A stretch of DNA of 64,000 nt from positions 1,054,001-1,118,000 of the forward strand of contig NZ_CP082161.1 in assembly GCF_023101665.1 (NCBI RefSeq). Reading direction: 5' to 3'. A program made the position numbers and the translations under genes. Origin of the DNA: Bradyrhizobium sp. 195. GTDB taxonomy: Bacteria > Pseudomonadota > Alphaproteobacteria > Rhizobiales > Xanthobacteraceae. Below are positions 55,644 to 64,000 of this stretch, in pieces; position 1 is the first letter of the stretch; each line of letters starts with the position of its first letter. A model generated the notes under the pieces. The model ran no database searches, was not told the DNA's origin, and saw nothing but the letters and a program-made list of their open reading frames with translations.

Positions 55644-56268
55644 CCTTAGAACGGATGTCATCGAGCTCAGAGCATTGGGGGTAAGCCTCCTGAGAAGCTC
55701 GCGGCAAGATGCGCTGCCAGTGGGCACGGATTTTGCGGGCTCGCGAGCGTGCGATCGGCGCGGTCCTTCATCCAGCCCTGCTCCTCGCACTCGCGGATCG
55801 CACCGGCTCGCCTAGCGGACGCATCGGGCAATTCGGCGAGCGATAGCCGATGTGCTCCCGCCCGCCAGACGGGGGGTGCTTTTTTGCGGGCGCGGTTGGA
55901 GGGGCAGCACGGGCTCTACGCGCGGTCGAAAGGCTCGGCTTTAGCAGAGTGGGTGGTTTCTGCGCTTATGCAGGTTTGTCTCTTAACCCGGATCTTTGGA
56001 GCTGACTTGAATGCCGCCGCTTTGGGTCGACACTTCGCAGGACGCTCTTGAATTTTCGCCTGCCACGATTCGCTGTTGGGCCGTCGTGGCCGCCTCGGTC
56101 AATCTCGCTTTCATCGCATTGGTCATATTTTTGGCGTGACCGCGAGACGCAATCTTGCTGATTGGACTAGTTGTCTCGCCACATCTGAAACGCGCAACAC
56201 GCACTAGGGAGCTCGGTGCTCTGAAGCACAAGCACTCCGATGTTTTATATCCAGCCTCAGGAGCTATC
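55644..56268. other. no recognised gene
   Basis: A 625-base stretch of the element with no convincing coding region on either strand. Frames of up to about 100 codons occur but show no family resemblance. Confidence 0.4.
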
Positions 56269-57170
56269 GTGACTGTCTACACTGGGCCAGTGTTTGAGAT
56301 GGCCGTAAAACATTCGAACTGATCGCGAATTATCTGGGGATACCAGACGACGTAAGACCCGGCCTGCTGCTGCCGAAGCGATCTGTCACGGTGTCGGGCC
56401 CAATTCACCGTGATGACGGCACAAAGGGGGCACCAGATTCGGGCCAACGTCGACCTTGGCGAAGTTGCAGCGCTCGCGATCTGGATGAGCTGGGTGTGTC
56501 CTGGTCGGATTGCCATATGGCGGCGCCAAGGGCGGAATTAACGTCGACCCTTCTAGCTTGTCGAACCGTGAGCTTCAGACTCTGTCGCGCCGGTGTATGC
56601 TGGAAATGATCCCGTTTGTTGGGTCGCACACAGATGTCATAGCTCCCGACCTTGGAACAAACGAGCAGATCATGGCGTGGTTCATGGCTATCTACTCGAT
56701 GTATCAGGTCCAAACCGTCGCCGAGATCGTGACTGGCAAGCCTGTCAGCGCTGGCGGAACGCTCGGTCGCCGTGAAGCCACAGGCCGGGGTATGGCTCAT
56801 TTGGTTCGCCGCGCAGCGGACGAGCTCAAAATCCCACTCAATGGCCCCAACAGCCGTTTGTTCAAGGCTTTGGAAATTTCGGTCGATCACCGCACTCGAG
56901 CTACACAACATGGGAGCGAAAGTGATCGCGGTCAGCGATCACACGGGCGGCGCTTTATCGGCGTCGGGGGCTCGATATACCACAGCTGGTCGGACATGCT
57001 GCCTCGCAACGTAGCCTGGATGGGCTACTCCAGCGAGCTTGCTCTAGACCCAGGCGAGTTGCTGACGATCCCGTGTGACTGCTTGTTCCGGCTGCCCTGG
57101 AACGGGTCATCGACGCCGATACCGGAAGGCCATCAGGAGGAGATCTTCCTCATCCCGATGGCGATAGGTG
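56269..57170 (+). pseudogene. Glu/Leu/Phe/Val (glutamate) dehydrogenase, degraded
   Basis: Fragments of a glutamate-dehydrogenase-family gene appear in order but in changing frames. A GTG at 56269 behind AGGAG reads VTVYTGPVFEMAVKH and soon stops. Next come DLGEVAALAIWMSW, then PYGGAKGGINVDPSSLSNRE with DLGTNEQIMAWFMAIYSMYQ and GKPVSAGGTLGRREATGRGM. A frame shift gives ITALELHNMGAKVIAVSDHT, another LVPAALERVIDADT, and last EEIFLIP. At least four frame changes and internal loss make it non-functional. It ends well short of a full-length enzyme. Confidence 0.88.
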
Positions 57171-57642
57171 TCGAGCGTTCGCGGAGCAAAAGAAACACGC
57201 GGACTGTTTCCCTAGTAGTGTGATCTCGCTGAATGTCTTTGTTGTCAGTTCGCTATGTCGGGCCGATGACAGACCGGACTTTCTGCGCCGTAGGCCAGGT
57301 GGGTCGCCGCCGAAGTTCACGGCGGCGGCCCCTTTTTTACTAGTGAATGAGTGCGTGCGTCTTACGAATCGCTCGTCGATCGCAGCACTAGCAGCCTGTT
57401 GAAGCTGCCGATTCCAGCCTGGCGCCGCTTCCACGTTTCTATCAGCTGCTCGACAGTATCTGACTACTATTTGGCGGCGGAATCCACCGTAAACCCGCCG
57501 CCGGCGGGCCACGCCGGTAATGACTTCCACCTTCGAAAACGTCTCGGACGGTTCAAGGTACTTCTGCTAGGGAAACGCGTACGGCTTCAGGATGCTCGTC
57601 CAGAAAGGCTGGAGTCTGGAGCTTGACTACGGTGGGGCCTTT
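57171..57642. other. noncoding gap between gdh and omp relics
   Basis: A 472-base gap. Apart from the terminator at 57301-57338 I see only short frames without recognisable character. Confidence 0.4.
57301..57338 (+). terminator. Rho-independent terminator
   Basis: GGGTCGCCGCCG and CGGCGGCGGCCCC pair around the loop AAGTTCA, followed by TTTTTT. It lies about 130 bases past the end of the gdh relic and may have ended its transcript. Confidence 0.75.
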
Positions 57643-59348
57643 TCAATTGACCTTATAAGAGGCCTGAAAGAACGTACCCCAGCGCTCCATGCTGAACTTC
57701 GAAAACTGAGTCGCAGTGGTTCCCGGATGAGAACAGCCTGTGCATATCGTTTCGCTGTCCTTTTGGGTCCACATTGCCCAATAGCGCCCGCCGACGCCGA
57801 TGCTGAGATTATTGGTGATGAAGTAGGACAACACGCCTTCGACCTGTACACCCCCGCCTCCGTTCCCGCGCTGATCAAAAAAGGTAGTCCTCGGGCGCAA
57901 GAGATGGTGGTCGCGACCAGCGAAATCGGTCCAAGGCAGGTAAGCGACATCTGTGCTTAAACGCCAATGCTCGGTAAGCATGGTTTCGGCGCTCAGGCCG
58001 ACGCGAGGTGCATTCCACTGCGTATCCTGGCTGCCAACGATCTGATCAGCGGACGCGGAGCATGAAACGATGGGGTTGGCAATCTGCATGCATCCCATCG
58101 TGTCGGGGTTCTGGGCGTAATAGGTCCAGCCGATAAATCCGCCGACCTTGTAGTTGGCGCCGTGCAAAAAATCGTAACCTACGTCGGCCGTGTAGTACGT
58201 AAACCTCCCGTTTGCCTGGCCCGATATCGTGTTGCTATAAGAGACGCGAGGGATGCCCCAATCTTCATCGTTGAGCTTTCCTTATCGAAGCGCCCGATGC
58301 CGACGTTGCTCTTCAGGAACACTCCCCACGGGCTGTCAAGACGGCCAAATAATTCCCCGGAAAGTCCGTCGAGGCCGTGGTAGGTGAGCCTTGATATAAG
58401 AATGTTAGGATCTTCAGTAGCGATCTCATTGGAAATAGCGCTGGCGTCCCATTGGAATCGTCCCCGGCTGAGCCAGAGCCGCGATCCGCCTTCGAACGAC
58501 CAACCGGCCGTGTAAGCAACCGGCGGCACGCCGGCAGGTGCTTTCGCGTACAGCGGCGCATCGGACCATTGGGCCACCCATGGGACGGCGCCAAAATGGT
58601 AGTTCAACCCGATCTTTCCGATGTGATAGTTGCTGGACAGGCTCGTTGTGTTTGCCGGAAGAATTGCCAACGGCGGCAACTGCACCGTCGGAGGCGTTGC
58701 GACACTTGGCCCACCGAAATGCAGATAGTCATACTCTACTTTGACCGACCATGCAGGCGTAAGCGCTTGCTCGATGCCCAGCCCGATGACGCCACCGACC
58801 TGACCATAGTCGAAACGAGTGTTCTCCTGTGGCTGCAGGCCATTATATTCGTTGTTATTGAGCACGTTGCCCTGCTTGTATTGCCAAGCCACGCCTCCCT
58901 TGAGATAGGCCAGCGTATGGCCGAGAGCGCCGAACGCGTAACCGACGCGGCCGGCCCCGGTGGCAAAGAGGTTTGGACCTGCCGTGCAGTTTGCGCTCAC
59001 AACAAAGCCCGAGGCGGCCAGGCAAGTATTTGTGCCATCGGAGACAGCACGGCTGGCATCCAGTTCGACGCCAAACACCCAGCCGTTCTTCTGCCAATTG
59101 TAGCCGATCTGGCCTCCTGCGAGGAACACTGGGGTATCGACGACGCCGCCATAGATTGACGGACCGTAGGGATTGCTGAAGGAGGTTCGGCCGTACCCAC
59201 CGCCGACGTGCCCGCCAATATAGCCTCCGGACCAGCTCCACACCGTCGCTGGCACTTTCACTTGTGGCTCAAGGTCCGCCGCATTGGCTGCACCGCTTGC
59301 GATGAGCGCAATTGTTGTGGCTCCCGAAAGAAGAACTCCAGATCGCAT
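57643..59348 (-). pseudogene. outer-membrane beta-barrel protein, one-base frameshift
   Basis: A large outer-membrane protein gene. From ATG 59348 (MRSGVLLSGATTIALIASGA) there is a signal peptide ending ANAADLE, then an Omp25/Omp31-like barrel (GGYIGGHVGGGYG, GGQIGYNWQKNGWVFGVELD, VEYDYLHFG) and a second strand-rich region. At about 58280 the frame is lost: GRFDKESSTMK should read GRFDKGKLNDEDWGIP, which is restored by one extra G in the run there. The second frame then continues to 57643 (VGGRYWAMW, ending FQASYKVN). With the base restored the protein would be 568 residues. Either a real recent mutation, phase variation in a short G run, or a sequencing error. Confidence 0.85.
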
Positions 59349-59672
59349 CCAATACTTCCCTGCATTTTCTCGGCCACAACCGAGCGCCCTTAAGTTATCG
59401 CCGCAGCAAGCCGTCGGGGCGGACCAGACGCTAACGGCGATGCGCGCCGAGTCCGTCCCGAAGACCATCGCACTGCGATTGGTGATGATGACGTGAACAA
59501 CGCAAACCTCGTGCCGAAGAGAGTTCGAAGCTCTGCAGGCACTCCGTAAGGTGTGTAGCGTCAAGTTGCTGACATTCGTCTCAAGACTGACAGTCTGCGC
59601 TGCTATCGTCCGACACGACGTTGCGCCTCGAACAGTTGTCCCATCGTCCCTCAATACGCGGGACGCGCGTTA
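59349..59672. other. upstream region of the outer-membrane protein gene
   Basis: A 324-base stretch with no recognisable gene. It should contain the promoter of the outer-membrane protein gene on the minus strand. Confidence 0.4.
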
Positions 59673-59985
59673 ATGTGGGGCATTCAACTCGGCATCGTTC
59701 AGCGCGGTGATCGAGGAAGCGCTGCTTGGCGTCATGGGGCGATCGCCGCTGCAATCGCGGCAGCCAGGAGAGCTAAGGAACGGCGGGATCAGGTGCGTGA
59801 TGCTCTCCGCCGACATCATGCAGCCGTGCGCCAACTGTTGCTGATCGCCAGCGACGATCTCATTGTTGGCTTCCTCAATCGCAATGACCTCAAGACCGGC
59901 AACGGCAATCGCGTACCCGCGAGCGCGTCACATCAATGCGCTCGGAACTACCACATCCCGGTGTTTAAGCCTGCCGATGGCGGAG
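59673..59985 (+). pseudogene. C-terminal fragment of a recombinase-like protein
   Basis: The plus strand gives DLIVGFLNRNDLKTGNGNR, then, after a small frame change, a segment ending NYHIPVFKPADGG. This order is typical of the C-terminal part of recombinases found on rhizobial islands. No catalytic domain is attached. The first 60 codons are of uncertain origin. Confidence 0.45.
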
Positions 59986-60510
59986 TAGTGTGGTCGCCGC
60001 CGGGTCGTGTCGCCGTTGGTCTGCTTCACCGGCAGAGATTGTACTCGTGGAGCCAACAAAGCGCCTGTCGCGCGCCGCCCAGTTCCTCGACCTTGTCGAA
60101 CACCAGCTTGATCGCTTCCTGGACACGCCGATCCGGGTCTTTCTCATAACGGTCGCCGGCCTTCACGAAGCCGACGGGCGCCGCCACAACCAACTCGCCG
60201 CGGCGCGCCTTCTCATAGCGGGCCGAGAGCGAGCGCTGCCGCAACAGATCCGGCTCGTACTCGTTGAGGCTGCCCTTGAGCCCGAGCAGCAGGCGGTCGT
60301 TGCCGTGCCTTGGCGCGTAGATGGTCGCCTGATCGACCAGAACCGGTATCGACCACGCGGCACATCTCGATGAGTTGCTGCCAATCCCGGCTGTTGCGAG
60401 CGAAGCGCGAGACCTCGCGGGCGCAAATCGCACCACCTTACCAAGGCAAACCTCCGCTACCATTCGTTCGAAGCCGGCGCGTTGTACGCCGCCGGCGTCC
60501 GACCCCGCCG
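59966..60510 (-). pseudogene. serine recombinase relic, N-terminally truncated and frameshifted
   Basis: VQRAGFERMVAEVCLGKV is from the catalytic domain of a serine recombinase; the middle part is frame-shifted (the expected SRFARNSRDWQQLI is read in another frame). The sequence then returns to YAPRHGNDRLLLGLKGSLNE, LRQRSLSARYEKARRGELVV and DPDRRVQEAIKLVFDKVEEL. The N-terminal catalytic serine region is missing. It is of a different subfamily from the intact recombinase at 50010. Confidence 0.82.
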
Positions 60511-60516
60511 TCACCT

Positions 60517-60660
60517 ACGATCGGCGACGCGATCAATGCCGGTTATTTTTATTTGGAAGTTCGGTGCCTGGGGTGCGACACCAATCAGACCGTGGCGCTC
60601 GACATCATCAGGCGTGCGAAGACCACGCCGGTGCATGAGCTAGATGTGGTCTTTCAGGAG
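60517..60660 (+). pseudogene. fragment of a conserved rhizobial-island hypothetical protein
   Basis: TIGDAINAGYFYLEVRCLGC then DTNQTVALDIIRRAKTTPVH matches the N-terminal part of a small protein commonly found next to insertion sequences in rhizobia. The later Cys-containing half (ERYMRCKDC) is lost after HEL. Function unknown. Confidence 0.6.
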
Positions 60661-60729
60661 GTTGTCCATCTGGTCCGAACCGAGGAAGCTGAGGTTGCGA
60701 AGCTTCAGTGTTCCACGGACAGACCAGAT

Positions 60730-60885
60730 GAACAGCCACAAGAATGCTCTCCTGACACCGAAAGGTCGAGAGGCCAAGGTGCGGTGTGTGGAGGCGGGAC
60801 TGAGCAATGCACGCCGCCGCGCCCCAGTTCAACACCACGCCGAAGATGGTGGCAAAATGGGTCGAACGGCCGCACAATCTGCGCA
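60730..60885 (+). mobile_element. IS481-family transposase remnant
   Basis: MNSHKNALLTPKGREAKVRC (60730 on), then after a frame change AAPQFNTTPKMVAKWVER, is the helix-turn-helix N-terminus of IS481 transposases. The DDE catalytic core is absent. The sequence ends at the IS1380 relic. Confidence 0.75.
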
Positions 60886-61110
60886 ACGTTCTGGCCGCGC
60901 TTGCATCGATGTCGGCGTGCCGCAGCTTAGCCCTCAGCATATGCCGGCTCCAGAACACCAGCACATATATCGAGCAGCGTAATAGCCTTTGAAGAAGCCT
61001 CCCTCCTGATGCCCGTGTACGGGTGGGGGCGTCGAGATCGAGGATGATCTGCGGCGGGATCACTTGGGCGACTCCAGGAACAGCTTCAGGGGCGTCCCAC
61101 CACTCCAGAC
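60886..61110 (-). mobile_element. IS1380-family transposase remnant
   Basis: On the minus strand, FLESPK, then PPQIILDLDA, then HGHQEGGFFKGYY, and finally RHMLRAKLRHADIDASAA follow the order of IS1380 transposases, in three frames. IILDLDA contains a catalytic Asp, but the enzyme is truncated at both ends. Confidence 0.72.
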
Positions 61111-61284
61111 TGATCTGCACTACGCTCTGTCGTTATCAGGGCATTCCTTGAACCACCACAACACGCCTTGCCGAATCGCGCCCCGATGCGCCTCAACAAT
61201 GTGAGAAATGCACGCTGCGCTCAGGAGAGGCCCCTGCGGCACCCGCTGAGCTGTGCGTCATAAACGGAACGCTGCCATTGTAGC

Positions 61285-61974
61285 TCAGCGCTCGCTTGCA
61301 GGCAGCAGACCGATCAGCGCTTTAGCCTCGGACTTCAGAACTACAATCGCAGCCTTCCGAGCATCTGCATCAAAGCGAGTCCGAATGGCGGAGACCGAGA
61401 GGGCGCCGCGCAATTGACCATGAACGTCGATCACAGGCACAGCTGCGGCCGCGACCTCAGGGTCCCGCTCGCCGATCGAGACGTAGAAGCCACGATCTCT
61501 GACCTTCTTTCCATCGGCTGATGCAGAATCGCGGTAGGCGGTAAGAACACGGCCGGCAGCGCCGCGGTCAATCGGCAATCGCTGACCCTCTTCGAGGTGA
61601 TGCCGGACCGAACGCGGAGAATTGACGCGATAAAGGCAGATGCGCTCGTCGCCCTCCGCAATGTAGAAGGATGCGGTCTCTCCGGTTGCCTCGACCAGAC
61701 GATGGAGCGAGGGTCTGATCAGGTCACCGAGGTCGAGCCCGCGCTGATAGAGCGCCCCAAGGCGCCATAGCTCCGGTCCGGGTCGAAATAGCCGGTCCGT
61801 ACCCCGCACCAGGAAGCCATCCGCCTCCAGAGATGCGGCAAGGCGAAGGACTGTGCTCTTGTAGAGGTCAGTCGCATGCGCAATCTCTGTCAGCGTCATC
61901 GCGGCGCGTTCCGGGTCGAACGCCTTAAGGATTGCCAGTGCCCGCGCGACCGCATCAACCCCTGTTCTTACCAT
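61285..61974 (-). CDS. IclR family transcriptional regulator
   Basis: A 229-residue IclR-type regulator starting at 61974 (MVRTGVDAVARALAIL). The winged HTH is MTLTEIAHATDLYKSTVLRL with SLEADGFLVRG; the C-terminal effector domain (about 80-225) holds GETASFYIAEGDERICLYRV, GAAGRVLTAY and GERDPEVAAAAVPVIDVHG. The family responds to small organic acids. It is divergent from the ABC importer operon, which it probably controls through the two palindromes in between. It is intact, unlike the genes to its left. Confidence 0.92.
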   Translation of the reverse strand: MVRTGVDAVARALAILKAFDPERAAMTLTEIAHATDLYKSTVLRLAASLEADGFLVRGTDRLFRPGPELWRLGALYQRGLDLGDLIRPSLHRLVEATGETASFYIAEGDERICLYRVNSPRSVRHHLEEGQRLPIDRGAAGRVLTAYRDSASADGKKVRDRGFYVSIGERDPEVAAAAVPVIDVHGQLRGALSVSAIRTRFDADARKAAIVVLKSEAKALIGLLPASER

Positions 61975-61986
61975 CGATACCTCTGG

Positions 61987-62001
61987 TTCTGCTGTGCAGA
62001 A
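61987..62001. promoter_or_regulatory. candidate IclR operator 1 (TTCTG-N5-CAGAA)
   Basis: TTCTGCTGTGCAGAA at 61987-62001 is a perfect palindrome of 15 bases; with the flanking GG/CC it extends to 19. It starts 13 bases before the IclR start codon, fitting autoregulation. Confidence 0.6.
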
Positions 62002-62050
62002 CCAATAGTCAGAATGACGCCAAGAGTCCAGCCAGTTAGCACGACCGCCA

Positions 62051-62065
62051 TTCTGCACATCAGAA
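62051..62065. promoter_or_regulatory. candidate IclR operator 2 (TTCTG-N5-CAGAA)
   Basis: TTCTGCACATCAGAA at 62051-62065 has the same half-sites and spacing as operator 1, 64 bases away (about six helical turns). It lies about 73 bases before the ABC gene start. Single half-sites CAGAA also occur at 62010 and 62111. Confidence 0.6.
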
Positions 62066-62137
62066 TAGGATTGACTCCTCGTGAGACGCGAGCTACGCGG
62101 TTCCAGACGTCAGAATAAGTTCTATGGAGTGAAACAA

Positions 62138-62926
62138 ATGGGGCGGCCGGGACTTGCCGTGGACTTGCGCGACGTGATGATTCGCTTCGGCGACTTCACG
62201 GCCGTCAAAAGCATGAACCTCCAGGTGGCCGAGACTGAATTCGTTGCAGTGGTGGGGCCGACCGGCTGCGGAAAATCGACCATTCTCAACACCGTCACCG
62301 GACTGCTGAAGCCCGCCGCCGGCGACGTTCGCATTTTCGGCAAGTCTCTTACGGGCCTGAACGGTCAGTCCGGCTACATGCTTCAACAGGAAGGGCTGCT
62401 GCCCTGGAAGACCGCCCAGGACAATGTCGGCCTCGGGCTCGTCTTTCAGGGCAGCTCGATCGCGAAAGCGCGCGAGCAGGCACGGCCCTGGCTCGCCAAG
62501 GTCGGATTGAAGGGATTCGAGGAGCGCTATCCGCATCAATTGTCCGGCGGCCAGCGCAAGCGCGTTGCGATGGCACAAACCCTGATCATGGAGCCCAAAA
62601 TCGTTCTCATGGATGAGCCGTTCTCCGCGCTGGACGTTCACACACGCCGACTCATGCACCGCATCCTGCTCGACCTCTGGCAGGCGGACCGGCGCTCGCT
62701 CATCTTCATCACCCATGATCTCGATGAGGCGATCACGCTGGCGGACCGCGTCGTTGTGATGTCTGCCGGTCCCGCCAGCAGCATGGTTGCCGACGTCAGG
62801 ATCACGCTGCCTCGTCCGCGCGATGTTTCTGCGCTGCAGACCACCGACGAATTCATAGCGCTCTATCGTGAAATCTGGTCGCTGCTCGGCGCCGAAGTGG
62901 AGAAAAGCTATGTCACGCAGGGGTAG
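62138..62926 (+). CDS. NitT/TauT-type ABC transporter ATP-binding protein
   Basis: A 262-residue ATPase from ATG 62138 (MGRPGLAVDLRDVMIRFGDF), behind GGAG. Walker A is VGPTGCGKST, the Q-loop MLQQEGLLPWKT, signature LSGGQRKR, Walker B IVLMDEPFSALD, and H-loop FITHDLDEAITLADRVVVMS. The last three marks are those of the nitrate/taurine/aliphatic sulfonate importer group. It overlaps the permease gene by 17 bases, so they are coupled. Confidence 0.95.
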   Translation: MGRPGLAVDLRDVMIRFGDFTAVKSMNLQVAETEFVAVVGPTGCGKSTILNTVTGLLKPAAGDVRIFGKSLTGLNGQSGYMLQQEGLLPWKTAQDNVGLGLVFQGSSIAKAREQARPWLAKVGLKGFEERYPHQLSGGQRKRVAMAQTLIMEPKIVLMDEPFSALDVHTRRLMHRILLDLWQADRRSLIFITHDLDEAITLADRVVVMSAGPASSMVADVRITLPRPRDVSALQTTDEFIALYREIWSLLGAEVEKSYVTQG

Positions 62927-63683
62927 GGTCGCTCTCACGCAGTTCGCCATCGTCCTTGGCCTGATCCTGATCTGGGAATTGGGCGTGTGGGCCGGACTGA
63001 TCGATCCCTTCTTCTTTCCGGCACCGTCGACACTTGTCGCAAGGATCGGGCTGTGGATGTCGACGGCGGACTTTTGGACCGATATTGGCATAACATTGCT
63101 GGAGACGGTCCTGTCGTTCCTGGCTGGCATCGGGATCGGCACAGCACTTGGTATCTGGCTGGGCTTAAGCCCGTTCGCTGCCGAAGTCGTTCAGCCCTTT
63201 ATCAAGATGTTCAATGCAATCCCGCGGATCTTGCTTGGACCCATTTTCGTCATCTGGTTCGGATTGGGCCTCACCTCCAAGGTTGCGCTCGGCGTCACGC
63301 TGGTTCTATTCGTCGCATTCTTTAACACGTTCCAGGGCGTCCGCGAGGTCAATCCGGTCGTGCTGGCGAATGCCCGCCTGCTGCGTGCATCGAAGTCGTC
63401 CCTGCTACGGCACGTCTACCTGCCGTCCGCCACGACCTGGATTCTGTCGAGCCTGCGGGTGTCCGTCGGCATGGCCATGATGGGCGCCGTGGTCGCTGAA
63501 TATCTCGGCTCGTCCGCAGGATTGGGGCACTTAATTGCGCAGGCCGAAGGCGTCCTCGATGCGACGGGAGTGTTCGCAGGAATTATCGTTCTCTCCGCCT
63601 TCGTCGTTGTCCTCGATGCCATTGTCGACTGCGCGGAAAAGCGGCTCCTGGTCTGGCGGCCGGCGCCTGCGCACGAAAGCTGA
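62910..63683 (+). CDS. ABC transporter permease (SsuC/TauC type)
   Basis: A 257-residue inner-membrane permease starting at 62910 (MSRRGRVALTQFAIVLGLIL) with six membrane helices. The coupling EAA loop is visible as EVNPVVLANARLLRASKSSL followed by HVYLPSATTWILSSLRVSVG. It partners the ATPase upstream and the binding protein downstream. Confidence 0.93.
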   Translation: MSRRGRVALTQFAIVLGLILIWELGVWAGLIDPFFFPAPSTLVARIGLWMSTADFWTDIGITLLETVLSFLAGIGIGTALGIWLGLSPFAAEVVQPFIKMFNAIPRILLGPIFVIWFGLGLTSKVALGVTLVLFVAFFNTFQGVREVNPVVLANARLLRASKSSLLRHVYLPSATTWILSSLRVSVGMAMMGAVVAEYLGSSAGLGHLIAQAEGVLDATGVFAGIIVLSAFVVVLDAIVDCAEKRLLVWRPAPAHES

Positions 63684-63716
63684 TCGTACGCTCTCCCATC
63701 AATCATGGAGGTTCGC

Positions 63717-64000
63717 ATGCACGTTTCCATAAGACTGACGCCAGTCGTGGCGCTGGCCGCATTCTCGGTCATTTTGGCGCATGCCACCGAGCCCGAGAAA
63801 ACAAAATTGAAGATCGCCGTGGGGTCACAGATCCTCAACTATATGCCTGTCGAACTTGGAGTGAAGCTTGGCTCCTTTAAGGAAGAAGGCCTTGACGTTA
63901 CCGTCGAGAACTTCCAGGCCGGTGGCTCAAAGGCTCTGCAGGCCCTGATCGGCGGCTCCGTCGACGGGACTATCGGCTTTTACGATCACACCATTCAGAT
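63717..64000 (+). CDS. ABC transporter substrate-binding protein (NitT/TauT type), partial
   Basis: The 5' part of a periplasmic binding protein, running off the right edge. ATG 63717 follows TGGAGG. A signal peptide (MHVSIRLTPVVALAAFSVIL) is followed by KLKIAVGSQILNYMPVELGV and EEGLDVTVENFQAGGSKALQ, the start of the NMT1/SsuA-like fold, and LIGGSVDGTIGFYDHT. Substrate unknown; the family takes up sulfonates, nitrate, pyrimidine precursors or aromatics. Confidence 0.9.
   Translation, partial: MHVSIRLTPVVALAAFSVILAHATEPEKTKLKIAVGSQILNYMPVELGVKLGSFKEEGLDVTVENFQAGGSKALQALIGGSVDGTIGFYDHTIQ

Noticed and set aside
55860..55910. Possible terminator around the CGCCCGC...GCGGGCG pair
   Set aside because: The T run lies inside the would-be loop rather than after the stem, so it does not have terminator geometry.
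50030..64000. Symbiosis island with nod, nif or type III genes
   Set aside because: The element carries a recombinase and decayed genes, but no nodulation, nitrogen-fixation, secretion or conjugation gene is in the window, so I make no claim about its class.

Overview
The window looks like a chromosomal stretch of a Bradyrhizobium species or a close relative (Nitrobacteraceae, Alphaproteobacteria). This rests on high GC, the ruvC-ruvA-ruvB block, a tkt-gap-pgk-fba Calvin/glycolysis cluster, an RcdA-type DUF1465 gene, zapA-6S RNA-5-FCL synteny, and many GC-rich hairpin repeats between genes. All identifications come from reading the translated sequence; no database search was run.

Positions 1-49,900 are core genome: a YqgE/AlgH protein, a TfdA/TauD dioxygenase and two divergent short-chain dehydrogenases (1-3.7 kb); a CsbD-like protein, an SGNH (DUF459) hydrolase, a lytic transglycosylase and galU (3.8-8.7 kb); a diguanylate cyclase and a GGDEF/EAL protein (8.8-13.8 kb); a quinone oxidoreductase, DUF1192, a candidate sRNA and rcdA (13.9-16.3 kb); rpmE and an ABC half-exporter (16.7-19 kb); a MotA/ExbB-like plus OmpA-like pair with a GNAT gene (19.4-22 kb); a CFA-synthase-like methyltransferase and an RND efflux pump (22.2-27.8 kb); a lone AAA ATPase and an inositol monophosphatase (28-29.9 kb). 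Next come a Sel1-repeat protein, a ThiE-like protein, class I and class II aldolases, pgk, gap and tkt on one strand (30-38.7 kb). These are followed by DUF4164, zapA, 6S RNA, 5-FCL and a YmdB-like phosphodiesterase (39-41.7 kb), two soluble chemoreceptors (42-45.3 kb), then yebC and ruvCAB (45.5-48.8 kb).

At about 50.03 kb the core stops abruptly. The first 27 codons of ybgC, normally followed by tolQRAB-pal, run straight into a large serine recombinase gene read in the opposite direction. This is the left junction of an integrated element. From here to about 61.2 kb the sequence is accessory and decayed: a broken DUF6088 gene, a frameshifted queE upstream of an intact queD, a MATE transporter, a wrecked glutamate dehydrogenase gene, a large outer-membrane barrel gene with a one-base frameshift, and remnants of serine recombinases, an IS481 and an IS1380 transposase.

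The right end (61.3-64 kb) holds an intact IclR regulator divergent from a NitT/TauT-type ABC importer. The intergenic region carries two copies of the palindrome TTCTG-N5-CAGAA. The last gene, the substrate-binding protein, is cut by the window edge. The right end of the element is not in the window, so it is unknown whether this operon belongs to it.
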